NCBI GenBank assembly: GCA_964597315.1
Contig: CAZQXD010000013.1
Coordinates: 1-64,000 of the forward strand
Source of the DNA: CAZQXD01 sp964597315
Lineage (GTDB): Bacteria; Pseudomonadota; Gammaproteobacteria; Competibacterales; Competibacteraceae
Length of the DNA stretch: 64,000 nucleotides
Reading direction: 5' to 3'
The translations under genes and the position numbers were made by a program. Under the pieces are notes generated by a model. That model did not search any database and had not been told where the DNA came from. It worked only from the letters and a program-made list of their open reading frames with translations. Numbering within the stretch: the stretch's first letter is position 1; every line of letters begins with the position of its first letter. Shown piece by piece: positions 1 to 9,042 of the stretch.

Positions 1-3000
1 TCAGACGAAACTCCAACTCTTTGAAGAAGGGCTTGTCCGCAAGTAAGCGAATAGCTTTAACGCTTAGATCATTGGCATATTGTCGAGACGCATAAGGCCG
101 GATTGAAAGGATTTTTTTACGCTGTTCAGGATTCTTTTCCCGATAGGAAAACATATTCGTATTAATTGGATTGTGAATAATTTGATACTGTGACTCTGGA
201 AGGCGAAACTCCAGATCCTCCATTACCTCTTCCGCGAAATTCCGCGACACAAAGACCAGTCGCAAATTAGCTGGCATAGGCTTAAGAATATCCCGCCAGA
301 AAGCCAGGCGTTTTTCGCTCTGAAGTTTAGCGATTTCGATTTGTTCATTGGATTCATAGTTAAACTTGCGCCGATACCAGGGGTGAATTTCAGCACCATG
401 AATCCAGACCACAATTTTAATGCGGTCCACATACTCCTCCAGAACCTCCCACATCTCTGGACTCAAAAAATGCACCAGCACGTGCTTGTAGCGACCGCTG
501 GAGAGCAGACGGTGCAGGGCTTCCTTTGAGCCGGTGGTCACATCGATATTTTCGAATTCATGGTAGGAGACGGACTCATTGGGTCGCAGTCGAAATATAT
601 CGGTGGAGACGTGGTGTGCCTGATAGGCGCGAACCCGGCTATGGACAAAACCGTTGCGATATAGGTCCTCATAAGAGGGGTAATGGTTGGTCAGCAGCAG
701 GTGCTCGGAGGCGCCCAGTAGTTCGGCAGGCTGCAAGTCCCGATGATTCAGCACGAGTCCCTTGATCTCGGTTTCGCCGGCGGAGAGTATTCGGAAACCC
801 AGTCGCAACCAGGCGGTTTCGGGGGGAATATCGGCCGTGCCGTTCCGGTTGGCCGCAATGATCCGATGGCCCAGACGATGCCCCTGCACGTCCAGAAAGA
901 GTACCACTAGGCTGATGGCCAACCCCGGCGTGGCGTCGAGATGGCAGCGCAGTTCGCCATTTTTAGCGAGTATCTCGGGTTCCAAGTCCTTGCCGGCATA
1001 GAGATACTCATGCTTGCCGTCGGCCAGGCCAGAATGTATTTTCAGGGCGGTATCGCTTAGGGTGATATGGATTTTCTTTGATTTACAGCCTCCGAACAGC
1101 TCCTCCAGTTGGACGGGGGAGAGCATGTCCTCGCTACCGGATTCGGCCGCGGGGGGAATATTTTCAGCCAGACTTTGAAGATCTCTGATCGCCATCCCCG
1201 TATTCAGTCCCGGCAGGTCATCGGCCCGTTGTTTGACAAGGCCCAGGCTGATGCCCTGGACATTGGCGCAATAGTTATAGGGATCGATGGACAGTCCGTC
1301 AGCGCATTCCAGTTGCCGGGTAGCCAGGGTTTCGAGCCACTGGAGAAGGTTTTCAGCCCGGACCAAGTCAGTCTTGATGACTGCTCGGCGCACCGGCAGC
1401 GCCTGAAGCGGCTTATAGGCGTCCTCCATTGACGCCAGCCGAATGGCATCGGCTTCAGCCTGGAAATGGGCGGACTTGCCAATCAGTCCGGCGCCGCTGT
1501 AGCGACTGGCTATTAGCGCATCAGTGAGGTAATTGGGACCATAGTAATCGTCTGCCCACAGGCTGGCGATCCAAGGGGTATCAGCCGCCACGTCGCCCAG
1601 AAGCCTATCGGCGGCTTGGCTTTCGGTTAGATAAACCACCGGCAGATCATCACTAAGCTGGACACCGCCCGGCGTGACCAGCACAAGCCTCTTGGGCGGA
1701 TGGGTTTGGGCGAGGCACTGCACAAGCACCCGCTCGGCCTCGGCCTGGTCCTTGACCCGGGCCATCACGGTAATGGCGGGTAGGCTATCGGCGGACTGCT
1801 CGGCCAAGCCCAGTTTGGCGCAGAGATAGCTCAGACGGCGCTCATAGGTGTGTTCCAACATGATCTTTCGCAATGCCGCCAGTTTGAGTTTACCCGCTGT
1901 TTCGGGGTCCTCGGCAATGGACTCCAGGCGTTGTACGATCTGATCGCCGCTATCGGAGGTAATGACCAACCCCCCTAGCAACAGCCGTAGCCCCCGGGAG
2001 AAGTTGCTGATGGTGATGGTATTGGAGGCCAGCAACTCGAACACCCGCCGGGCGAACATGGTCTGGGATTGCTTAATGGAATTCAGATTGATGGCATATT
2101 GATAGCCTTTATAGGCCAGGTCGATTTTGTCGAAGGGCAGGGTGCCCACGATAAAAGGCTGATACTCGGAAGGAAACTGATAGTCCGGGTGATTTTTACC
2201 AAAATTACGGTCGTAGATCTCCACCGGCCGGAAAGTCGGCAGTGCTTTCAGGAAACTTTCCAAATCCCGAGTGCGCTCCGGGTAGCGGGCGTAATAGGCG
2301 CCGGCAAAGCTGATGGCGTCCTTACGGGGATACCGCTCGATGGGGTTGTGCAGAGCCGGTTGGGCGGCAAATGGCAAAAGATAAATCCGTTCATGGCCTA
2401 GCGCGGCTTTGTAACGATGAATGCAGTCGAGATCAGTGGTGAATACGTAGTCAAAAAGCTTGGCGGTGTTGAGAAAGGTCTGAAAATGCACCGGGTCTTC
2501 TTTGTTCCAGAATACCGTAGGGATAGCACGTTCACGGCACCAGGCGACAATGCCCTGCACCTCGATGCTTTTGTGTCCTACCTTACTGCCCCACAGTTCA
2601 TCCTTGCCGCGCCAGGCGGATTCGATGAACAGCAACTCGGGCTGAAAGGCTTCCAGTTCCGCCTGCCAGTTCGTCGGCGTCAGTTGCTGAAGCACACACT
2701 CGGGCTGGAAGGAGCCAAAAGTGAATTCATCCATGATGCAAGCGGTACGCAAGGATTTCAGGGAACCGCCATGGGCCAGGTTCGGCGGACTTGGCGTATC
2801 AGGCTGCTGGGTGTTCGTGGCCGATGGTCGGTCACTTTGAGGGGGGTGTTGTAACCCTGCAGTGGCGCCGTTCACTTGATTGCTTACAGTCGTAGTCAAG
2901 CCTAATGTTGCTTGAGAATTCGGCCTAGGCGTGTTGAAAAGGTAGCGCAAACCTTGACCGCTGATGCGCCACAGGGCTATGGGAAGTCTGACAAAACCCT

Positions 3001-4996
3001 TCCAGGAACTGACGGCCGAGACCAGCGCGAAACCTAATTGAAAACTGATGCTGGAACGCAGGGCAGCGACGCGATGCTCCAGTCTCTTTTTCTGTAATTT
3101 TAAGTCCTTGATCTGTCGTGTCAGCCCTAAAAGTTCCCGTTTTTGGCTATCGCTTTGGGTATTCGCGGCGGTATATTTCTCTTTGAGTAGCGGTATATGC
3201 TGCCCCGTGGCTTCGCGGTATTTCCGGTTGGCATCGGCAAGTTGCCGTTCAAGCTTGTTTAGCGAGGCTCGTTCCAGGGTTTGTTGCTGGATCAGTCGAT
3301 CTCTTTGCTCCGAAATTTTCGCCAGCGCTTGCTCAAGCTGCTTGGACTTAGAACGATCCCCCTGTTGGTCTTCTGACGACAGGGCCGCCGCCCGAGCCTG
3401 ATGGTGTTGGATGTCGGCGTTCTTGGCGCGCAACTCAAGCTTGAGCGCCGCGACTTCCGCGTATAGTTCAGTTTTTTCTGTGGTATGCAGTTGCTTTGAG
3501 ATATTAAGCAGATCGCACGACATTCGATACTTATCGAAAGCATCGTCTAGCTTCTTATTCAGGGAAATGATGCGGTCATTGGCGCTACGGGACTCAAGGT
3601 TGGCGCAGCGCAGGTTTTCCTTAAGGTCATGACACTGTGCCTGGGCTAGGGTTTCCTTTTCGGTGGAGATCAAGAGTTCAGCCGACTGTTGTACTATTCT
3701 TTTTTCGAGTTCGGCTATTCTCTCCCGAGTGCTGGCAAGCGTTTGATCAAGGGCTTGCTGCTGCCCAAGCAGTCGCAATTTTTCTTCCTGATGCTCGGCG
3801 ATTTGCTCTGTTAGTTGCTGCTTGAGTGCGCTGGACTGTTCGGTGGCCAGTCGGTATTTGTCATTGGCGTTATCCAGCCGCTCTTTAGTGGCGCGATATT
3901 TCAGATTCGCCTCGGTCAGGGCCTGCTCCAGATCGGTAATCTTAGTTTGCGCCGCGCCTAGTGAGGCTTCATGATGGGCGATCAAGCGGCGGCGTTCCTC
4001 CTGAAAACTGGCCTCTTGATCCGTGAGTTTTTGCTTGAGTGCGTCATTCTGTTCGGAGGATAACCGGTGTTTTTTGTTAGTTGTATCTACCTTTTGTTTA
4101 AGTGCCGCAATCTGCTCGTTTGCCCCGCGATATTTATGATTGGCGTCTTCGAGCTTTTGACGTAACTCCGCCAGTTGAAGGACTGACCGGTAGTCTTGCC
4201 GGACCAGTTTATATAGCATACGGTCGGCGCGCTGAACATCAGTGACCTGGCTTGTATGTAAAAACAGGTGGGTTGGCGTGGCATTGAAGGTTTCCCAATA
4301 GTTGTATCCATATCGGGAAAGGAATTCATAAATCGCGACAAACTGAGCTTCCGTCTGACCCTCGATGTAAATTATCGGATGCTGTGATTGAAGCAGGTTT
4401 TTGGCGCCCTCCAGAACGGAGAGCTCCATGCCTTCCACATCAATTTTAACGCCGCGCACATGTCCGGTAAACGCCTGATCGTCCAGGGCAATGATATTAA
4501 AAGCGCCCGATCCATTTTCGGCAACTTCGATTTTCTGGGCGCCAAGATTCGCTGCGTTATTGCTCAAAAAGTTTCCTTGCCCATGCGCCGCTCCAACACC
4601 AGCCTCATGCACTTCGATTGAGCCTTCCAGTCCATTCAATTGCGCACTCTTACGGATGGCCTCACATAAATCAGGGTTGGGTTCGTATGCCGAGACGCGA
4701 CAACCGACGGCTGCGGCCAGATAAAGTGTGTGGTTGCCAACATTGGCGCCGACGTCGATGACATGGTCGCCTGGCTCCAAGCGGGACGCCATATCTTGCA
4801 GCATGAGCAGTTCGTATGGATGCTTTTCGGTCGCGATCCGGCCTTGTATATAATCGGTGTCTTGATGGGGAAGATAAATGCGGTAGCCAATTCCATTTTC
4901 AAAAAGGTCTACGATGCTCCCTGTTGCGGGCTGACGTTCCTGGCGAATTTCCTGGGGGGCTTTTTCTATGGAGCCAGTCAAGGTTTTAAATCCCAT
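1..4996 (-). CDS. Giant FkbM methyltransferase / coiled-coil / glycosyltransferase fusion protein (3' end beyond window)
   Basis: One uninterrupted minus-strand frame runs from an ATG at 4996 past the window edge, giving at least 1665 residues. Residues about 30-250 are an FkbM-type SAM methyltransferase, with DVGANVGNHT at 81-90 and KIDVEGMELSVLEGA at about 184-198. Residues about 275-655 are a Lys/Glu/Gln/Ala-rich coiled coil. About 745-1065 resembles CgeB/DUF3880-type glycosyltransferases. About 1068-1180 looks like a GT2 fragment (WADDYYGPNYL). A beta-rich linker follows, then from about 1430 a GT4-like start containing IHGAEIHPWY and FVSRNFAEEV. The likely role is synthesis and methylation of a surface glycan. 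No strong Shine-Dalgarno precedes the ATG. The gene is visibly poorer in GC than its neighbours, which may indicate acquisition. Module names are by eye; the continuity of the frame is directly seen. Confidence 0.8.
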   Translation of the reverse strand, partial: MGFKTLTGSIEKAPQEIRQERQPATGSIVDLFENGIGYRIYLPHQDTDYIQGRIATEKHPYELLMLQDMASRLEPGDHVIDVGANVGNHTLYLAAAVGCRVSAYEPNPDLCEAIRKSAQLNGLEGSIEVHEAGVGAAHGQGNFLSNNAANLGAQKIEVAENGSGAFNIIALDDQAFTGHVRGVKIDVEGMELSVLEGAKNLLQSQHPIIYIEGQTEAQFVAIYEFLSRYGYNYWETFNATPTHLFLHTSQVTDVQRADRMLYKLVRQDYRSVLQLAELRQKLEDANHKYRGANEQIAALKQKVDTTNKKHRLSSEQNDALKQKLTDQEASFQEERRRLIAHHEASLGAAQTKITDLEQALTEANLKYRATKERLDNANDKYRLATEQSSALKQQLTEQIAEHQEEKLRLLGQQQALDQTLASTRERIAELEKRIVQQSAELLISTEKETLAQAQCHDLKENLRCANLESRSANDRIISLNKKLDDAFDKYRMSCDLLNISKQLHTTEKTELYAEVAALKLELRAKNADIQHHQARAAALSSEDQQGDRSKSKQLEQALAKISEQRDRLIQQQTLERASLNKLERQLADANRKYREATGQHIPLLKEKYTAANTQSDSQKRELLGLTRQIKDLKLQKKRLEHRVAALRSSISFQLGFALVSAVSSWKGFVRLPIALWRISGQGLRYLFNTPRPNSQATLGLTTTVSNQVNGATAGLQHPPQSDRPSATNTQQPDTPSPPNLAHGGSLKSLRTACIMDEFTFGSFQPECVLQQLTPTNWQAELEAFQPELLFIESAWRGKDELWGSKVGHKSIEVQGIVAWCRERAIPTVFWNKEDPVHFQTFLNTAKLFDYVFTTDLDCIHRYKAALGHERIYLLPFAAQPALHNPIERYPRKDAISFAGAYYARYPERTRDLESFLKALPTFRPVEIYDRNFGKNHPDYQFPSEYQPFIVGTLPFDKIDLAYKGYQYAINLNSIKQSQTMFARRVFELLASNTITISNFSRGLRLLLGGLVITSDSGDQIVQRLESIAEDPETAGKLKLAALRKIMLEHTYERRLSYLCAKLGLAEQSADSLPAITVMARVKDQAEAERVLVQCLAQTHPPKRLVLVTPGGVQLSDDLPVVYLTESQAADRLLGDVAADTPWIASLWADDYYGPNYLTDALIASRYSGAGLIGKSAHFQAEADAIRLASMEDAYKPLQALPVRRAVIKTDLVRAENLLQWLETLATRQLECADGLSIDPYNYCANVQGISLGLVKQRADDLPGLNTGMAIRDLQSLAENIPPAAESGSEDMLSPVQLEELFGGCKSKKIHITLSDTALKIHSGLADGKHEYLYAGKDLEPEILAKNGELRCHLDATPGLAISLVVLFLDVQGHRLGHRIIAANRNGTADIPPETAWLRLGFRILSAGETEIKGLVLNHRDLQPAELLGASEHLLLTNHYPSYEDLYRNGFVHSRVRAYQAHHVSTDIFRLRPNESVSYHEFENIDVTTGSKEALHRLLSSGRYKHVLVHFLSPEMWEVLEEYVDRIKIVVWIHGAEIHPWYRRKFNYESNEQIEIAKLQSEKRLAFWRDILKPMPANLRLVFVSRNFAEEVMEDLEFRLPESQYQIIHNPINTNMFSYREKNPEQRKKILSIRPYASRQYANDLSVKAIRLLADKPFFKELEFRL

Positions 4997-6211
4997 ATAA
5001 GGCGGCAAACAATGCAAGCGCAATAGGTGAAGCGCGTAGCGTCGCCCGGCGCTTAACTGTGTTGGCGTGACGGCTTCCAATTGGCGCGACACAAGCAAGT
5101 TAGTCTGCCAGCTTGGAGTAGGATAAACAAGCACCTCCGGGCTGTTCCCGTTGTCGAATGCCGATGCGGGCGAGGGCCATTGGCCGGATTGAGGACCGCA
5201 GCGGATTTTCAGACGCGTCTGGTCGGGATAGGGGCTTTGGGCGAATGCGGACTGAAACTGGCCGCCAAGCGAGGGAAACGAGTACGGAGCGGCTGGAAAA
5301 TGGAACGCCGAGCGTGGCGCCAAGGTCACCGGCGGTTCTAGGGTGGTCACGGCTAGGCGGGATTGGGACCGTTTTATGGGTCGCCGTGACCGCCTTGGCC
5401 TATCCGGCCGGGGGAGGTCATTGACGCTGGTCCTGGGCCGTGGAGCGATGAATGGTCCCTCCCCTGACGGTGAGGGAATCCGTGGTTCAGGAAGGGGTGA
5501 GGCGCTTCGGGTTCGAAGCGAGCGTCGGGGTTGTCCCCACATTGTCTGGAAATGTGTTTAAACTGCTTGAAAAGAATGATGTTATTGGTCTCTGTCAGCA
5601 GCTCTTCTCGAACCTCCACAAGTGAAATGGAACCTGGTCGAGCGTGGCCTAGCGAGCCTGGAGACATGGTTGCCTGCCAACGACCCGGTCCCTCTGTCTG
5701 AAAATTCGAAAATACCCTAGACCCCGTGGGCACGGTTCGCTAAGCTCTACGTTAAGTGGAAAAGCCGCGCGACCGCCGGACTGTATTGATTAGAAATACT
5801 AAGCTGTAGGCTGGAGCCGATGGTTTGGAGGCGCAACGCCTGTTTACCACTGGACCCGATGTCGAAAGTCAATAGAGCAACTAATTAACAAAAATGTGTA
5901 TTAATCATCAGGACCCCATGCCGCTGCTTTGCTTATATTGTCAGATTTTTTTGAGTCCTTCGTAATTTTGAAACTCTGGTGAATAGCAGGTGCGGTCTTT
6001 ATATTCAAATGGCTATTTAATTCCATTAATTTCTCTTATTTTATAGCCGAGAATTTTCACAAAATGATTTTTGCTTTAATGAGCGATTGATGATGGAGGA
6101 TTAGAAATCGGCTTTGTTTGGCGCGATTTTTTAATTGTGGTTGTATTTGCCGGATAATAATTTCATGCATTCGGAGTTGGACACACAATTCATTTTCTCT
6201 GGGAGGTACTC
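4997..6211. other. 1.2 kb stretch without a convincing gene
   Basis: No frame here has credible protein composition or a ribosome binding site. The left two thirds (to about 5880) are GC-rich and contain a small perfect hairpin at 5503-5520 (CGCTTCG, loop GGTT, CGAAGCG). From about 5880 to 6180 the sequence becomes clearly AT-rich, which fits a promoter region for the plus-strand operon starting at 6212. The stretch separates two outward-facing transcription units. I see no RNA gene, insertion sequence or repeat array in it. Confidence 0.5.
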
Positions 6212-6844
6212 ATGACATCGAGACTGTTTCTGCTGTTGGTTCTGCTGCCGCTGTTGCTGATCGGCTGCGTCACCCCCCCACCCCCCCCACAGATGAGCGC
6301 AGCCGACCATTTCCATGAGGGCAGGCGCTTATACGATCAGGCGTTATACCAGCCGGCCATAGAAGCATTTGACCGGGCTATCGACCTGAATCCCAATCAT
6401 GCTGACGCCTATTTTTGGAAAGGAGAAGCCTACAACCGACTGAACGCCGCAGATCAGGCCATCACTGCCTATCTTGATGCGCTGCGTATTCAGCCCGGCC
6501 ACGGCCAGGCCAATCTGGAACTGGGTAAATTGTACTTTGCGCGGTTTCAGTACGTCCCCGCCGAATCCCACCTCAAGAACGCCATCGACGCCAATCCGGC
6601 CGATCCCGAGGGCTATTTCTTCTTGGCTGAACTTTATGCCAAACAAGGTCTTTGCAAGCAGCCGAAAGACCTGTACCAAAAGGTTTTATCCCTTCAGCCG
6701 ACGTTTTATGACGCCGAGCAGGGGCTCAAGGACGTCACCCGCAAGAACTGCGCCGTGGCCCGCAAGTCCGCGCCCAAACCCCAGTATGAAAAGCGCGATG
6801 AGTTCGGGGGGGGCGCCCGCGCGCTTCGGGATGACGAATGGTAA
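6212..6844 (+). CDS. TPR-repeat lipoprotein
   Basis: This 210-residue exported protein begins with a hydrophobic signal and a lipobox (LLLIGC, Cys at about 19), then a proline run. It should be lipidated and anchored in the envelope. Residues about 32-175 form tandem tetratricopeptide repeats, for example the unit starting YQPAIEAFDRAIDLNPNHADAYFWKGEAY. TPRs serve as protein-protein docking surfaces. The start is supported by GGGAGG about 6 bases upstream. It is the first gene of a same-strand set of six exported proteins ending at 11262, so it may act as an assembly or scaffold lipoprotein for that complex. The specific partner is unknown. Confidence 0.85.
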   Translation: MTSRLFLLLVLLPLLLIGCVTPPPPPQMSAADHFHEGRRLYDQALYQPAIEAFDRAIDLNPNHADAYFWKGEAYNRLNAADQAITAYLDALRIQPGHGQANLELGKLYFARFQYVPAESHLKNAIDANPADPEGYFFLAELYAKQGLCKQPKDLYQKVLSLQPTFYDAEQGLKDVTRKNCAVARKSAPKPQYEKRDEFGGGARALRDDEW

Positions 6845-6869
6845 TCGGTTCGGGTAGAGGTTCTAGCCC

Positions 6870-7379
6870 ATGAACAAAGCGTTGGGTTGCATCGTATTCT
6901 GTTTGGTCGTGGCGTCGGCGGCCTGGGCCGGCAATGCCGAATTGATGGAAAAGCGCGCCCAGGAACTGATCAGGCTGAATGAGGAGATCATCCGCGGCCT
7001 GGATGTGGTGGGTGGAGATGGTCGGGTGACCCTGGAAGCAAGGGTGGTGCAGCCGCCCGATGGCGAGAAGGTGATCTATATCGACCGGGTCAGCGTCTCA
7101 GCGACGCCGGAGGCCAGCGAAAACGTGCTGGAATCCACGGCGGACTACCAGTCCGCTATTCGTATCGGACCCATTCCCCAAAGCGAGCGATTCGACCCCT
7201 ACGGCATGCAGGGCGGAGGCGCGGCATTATCGGGCACGGAATGGGACGGACAGGCTTTTCGGCGTTGGCTTGATGCCCATCCTTCGACACGAGTCATCGA
7301 ATTGAAGGGGGCGGCCCTTGAAAGCCTGCCCCTGAACTTACCCAGCGAGACCAAACAAGGCTTTTTATTGTATTGGTAG
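6870..7379 (+). CDS. Exported protein of unknown function
   Basis: This 169-residue protein has a cleavable signal peptide (hydrophobic core about 5-18, AWA-G cleavage region). I recognise no domain. After the signal there is a short acidic helix, then a beta-rich segment containing VIYIDRVSVSATPEA. The C-terminal third (ALSGTEWDGQAFRRWLDAHP) looks like a small globular unit and the protein ends LLYW. It lies 25 bases after the TPR lipoprotein and 25 bases before the LPP20-like gene, so it is almost certainly co-transcribed and part of the same envelope function. Confidence 0.7.
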   Translation: MNKALGCIVFCLVVASAAWAGNAELMEKRAQELIRLNEEIIRGLDVVGGDGRVTLEARVVQPPDGEKVIYIDRVSVSATPEASENVLESTADYQSAIRIGPIPQSERFDPYGMQGGGAALSGTEWDGQAFRRWLDAHPSTRVIELKGAALESLPLNLPSETKQGFLLYW

Positions 7380-7404
7380 CCGACAAAATAATCGGGAGAT
7401 AGTC

Positions 7405-8307
7405 ATGCATTGCAGACGAGTGTGTAAACCTGTGGCCGCGAACCTGCTGCTGGTGGCGTTGATCATGGCGGTGCTGAGTATGCCAGCCCTGGCCGCCAAC
7501 AAAAAACTAATGACCGTCAACGCCGCGAAAGTCGTGGCTCAGCGAGCCATCGTGGAGAGCGTGATCGGCCTGAAAGTACGTAGCCGTGAGCAGGTGCGGG
7601 ATATGATCGCCGAGAGCGTAGAGATTGACGCCAAGACGGCCGCCGCTATCAAGGGCATCGAATTCGTGGATATTGTCTACGACCGGAACAAGGATATCGC
7701 TAAGGTGACGGCGGAGATCAAGGTCGGCAGGGTCTCCAATATCATCGGCCGCAATATCGATTACGGCAACCGAACCGTCAAGCGCGTTGGCTTCGCCACC
7801 TCCACGCCCGCTATGGCGCCCCCCTTACAGGCCCTGAGGGCCGCAGAACTGGACGCCTATAAAAACCTGGCCCAGCAGATTGTCGGTTTCAAATTGCAAA
7901 GCGGCACCTCGGTGGAGAACTTCATTCTCCGCTCCGACGATATCCGCACCAAGCTAATGGCGGCCATCTATGGCGCCGAACTGGAAGAATACGGCTGGGA
8001 TGAGGATGGCAACGCCCATGTCAAGCTGGTTTTGAAGCTTCGGGACGTGGAGGATGTCCTGGGGCAGCGGCTGGATTACCAGGGTGAGTTGATCCGGGTC
8101 GAGGGCGTCGGCGCCCAGGAAGATGATTTCGCTGCGGCCTCCAGAGGCTCCGAGGACTCATTTTCCGGTCGGTCCAGCGGCATCCGGGAGGGTAGCCTGG
8201 ATGTCCCGGTCACTTCGTCGGGCGACTTCAAGGGGGAGGGTTTGAGTACCTCCGCTCCCTCGGACGGCGCCGGTGGGGCTGCTGACCTGATGCAGCGCTA
8301 CGAGTAG
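7405..8307 (+). CDS. Exported LPP20/FlgP-like protein with duplicated domain
   Basis: This 300-residue protein has a signal peptide ending near ALAA. The mature part contains two similar units of about 70 residues. The first, about 37-108, begins AAKVVAQRAIVESVIGLKV. The second, about 145-217, begins AAELDAYKNLAQQIVGFKL. Both share the pattern A-x2-A-x(4)-I-x-G-x-K followed by a charged helix and paired beta strands, as in the LPP20 family that includes Vibrio FlgP. The C-terminal 80 residues are Ser/Gly/Asp-rich and probably disordered. No lipobox Cys is evident, unlike typical LPP20 lipoproteins. SD GGGAG precedes the ATG. The family call is by pattern, not alignment. Confidence 0.65.
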   Translation: MHCRRVCKPVAANLLLVALIMAVLSMPALAANKKLMTVNAAKVVAQRAIVESVIGLKVRSREQVRDMIAESVEIDAKTAAAIKGIEFVDIVYDRNKDIAKVTAEIKVGRVSNIIGRNIDYGNRTVKRVGFATSTPAMAPPLQALRAAELDAYKNLAQQIVGFKLQSGTSVENFILRSDDIRTKLMAAIYGAELEEYGWDEDGNAHVKLVLKLRDVEDVLGQRLDYQGELIRVEGVGAQEDDFAAASRGSEDSFSGRSSGIREGSLDVPVTSSGDFKGEGLSTSAPSDGAGGAADLMQRYE

Positions 8308-8328
8308 CGGTTGGTCCTCTGGCCATGC

Positions 8329-8350
8329 ACCCCGCCCTTGAGCGGGGTTT
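8329..8350 (+). terminator. Possible intra-operon hairpin terminator or attenuator
   Basis: ACCCCGC, a 6-base loop and GCGGGGT form a 7-bp GC-rich stem followed by only three T residues. It sits between the third and fourth genes of the exported-protein operon, 18 bases before the next start. It could reduce rather than stop transcription, or protect the upstream message. Confidence 0.35.
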
Positions 8351-8367
8351 GATACTGGAACTCCCTT

Positions 8368-9030
8368 ATGGTTTCGAGATATTGGCTTTCGGTGGCGCTG
8401 GCGGCGGCGATGCTGCCGTCCGGTGCGGCTCAGGCGTTTTCGTTTTCCGATTACGAAGAAGAAGAAGCTGCCCAGGAGGCCCGCGAGTCCCGGCGCAAGG
8501 CGGATCAAGTGCGGGAACTGCTTTCGGTCTCCTGCAAGAGCCGTCTTAAGGGCAGGAAGGTGGCGGTGATCATCGCCGAGCGCCATTCCAATGGCCATCT
8601 GGCCACCCGGCAGTCCAACTATGGGCGGTTGTTTCAGGAGATCAACACGCGGCTGCGCGCCGTGGGTTTGAGGACCTATAGCCAGGAGGAGATCATCCGG
8701 CAGATCGCCCAGGCCGAGATCGAAGCCGCCTTTAACAACGATCCCGATGCGGCTATCAGCGCATCCCGGCGGTTGGGCGCGAATTTTATCCTCCGGGGGA
8801 TGGTCAGCTCCCACAGTCAGGTTAATCCGGTGGTGGGCGTCAACGAGGTGTTCGTGAATATGGGCTTCACTCTGGTGACTGCCGGGGGCCGGGCGATTTC
8901 CGATGCCTCCGCAGCGGCCGACTCCTGGGCCGGTGGCGATACCCTGTCGGTGGCCCTGCATCTGGTCCGCCAGGAGGCCGATGCGGTGGTGGCGCGGCTT
9001 TATCATGATTACTGCACCCATGGGCACTAA
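8368..9030 (+). CDS. Exported LpoB/FlgO-like protein
   Basis: This 220-residue protein has a signal peptide ending near AQA-F. After a charged linker (SFSDYEEEEAAQEARESRRK) there is an alpha/beta domain from about residue 64, with KVAVIIAER, a central helix (IIRQIAQAEIEAAFNNDP) and GANFILRGMVSS. This pattern is shared by the LpoB, FlgO and CsgG-N superfamily of outer-membrane accessory proteins. In Vibrio, FlgO works with FlgP and FlgT at the flagellar outer-membrane rings. Here the FlgP-like gene is directly upstream and the FlgT-like gene begins 13 bases downstream. No lipobox is seen. The exact subfamily needs a profile search. Confidence 0.65.
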   Translation: MVSRYWLSVALAAAMLPSGAAQAFSFSDYEEEEAAQEARESRRKADQVRELLSVSCKSRLKGRKVAVIIAERHSNGHLATRQSNYGRLFQEINTRLRAVGLRTYSQEEIIRQIAQAEIEAAFNNDPDAAISASRRLGANFILRGMVSSHSQVNPVVGVNEVFVNMGFTLVTAGGRAISDASAAADSWAGGDTLSVALHLVRQEADAVVARLYHDYCTHGH

Positions 9031-9042
9031 GCAGGAGAGGAT

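Noticed and set aside
5374..5733. 119-codon minus-strand frame in the empty region
   Set aside because: Composition is Pro/Gly/His-rich with no domain, signal or ribosome binding site.
8158..9027. 289-codon minus-strand frame opposite the LpoB-like gene
   Set aside because: Antisense shadow with His/Gly-rich composition; the plus-strand operon genes are tightly spaced with signal peptides.
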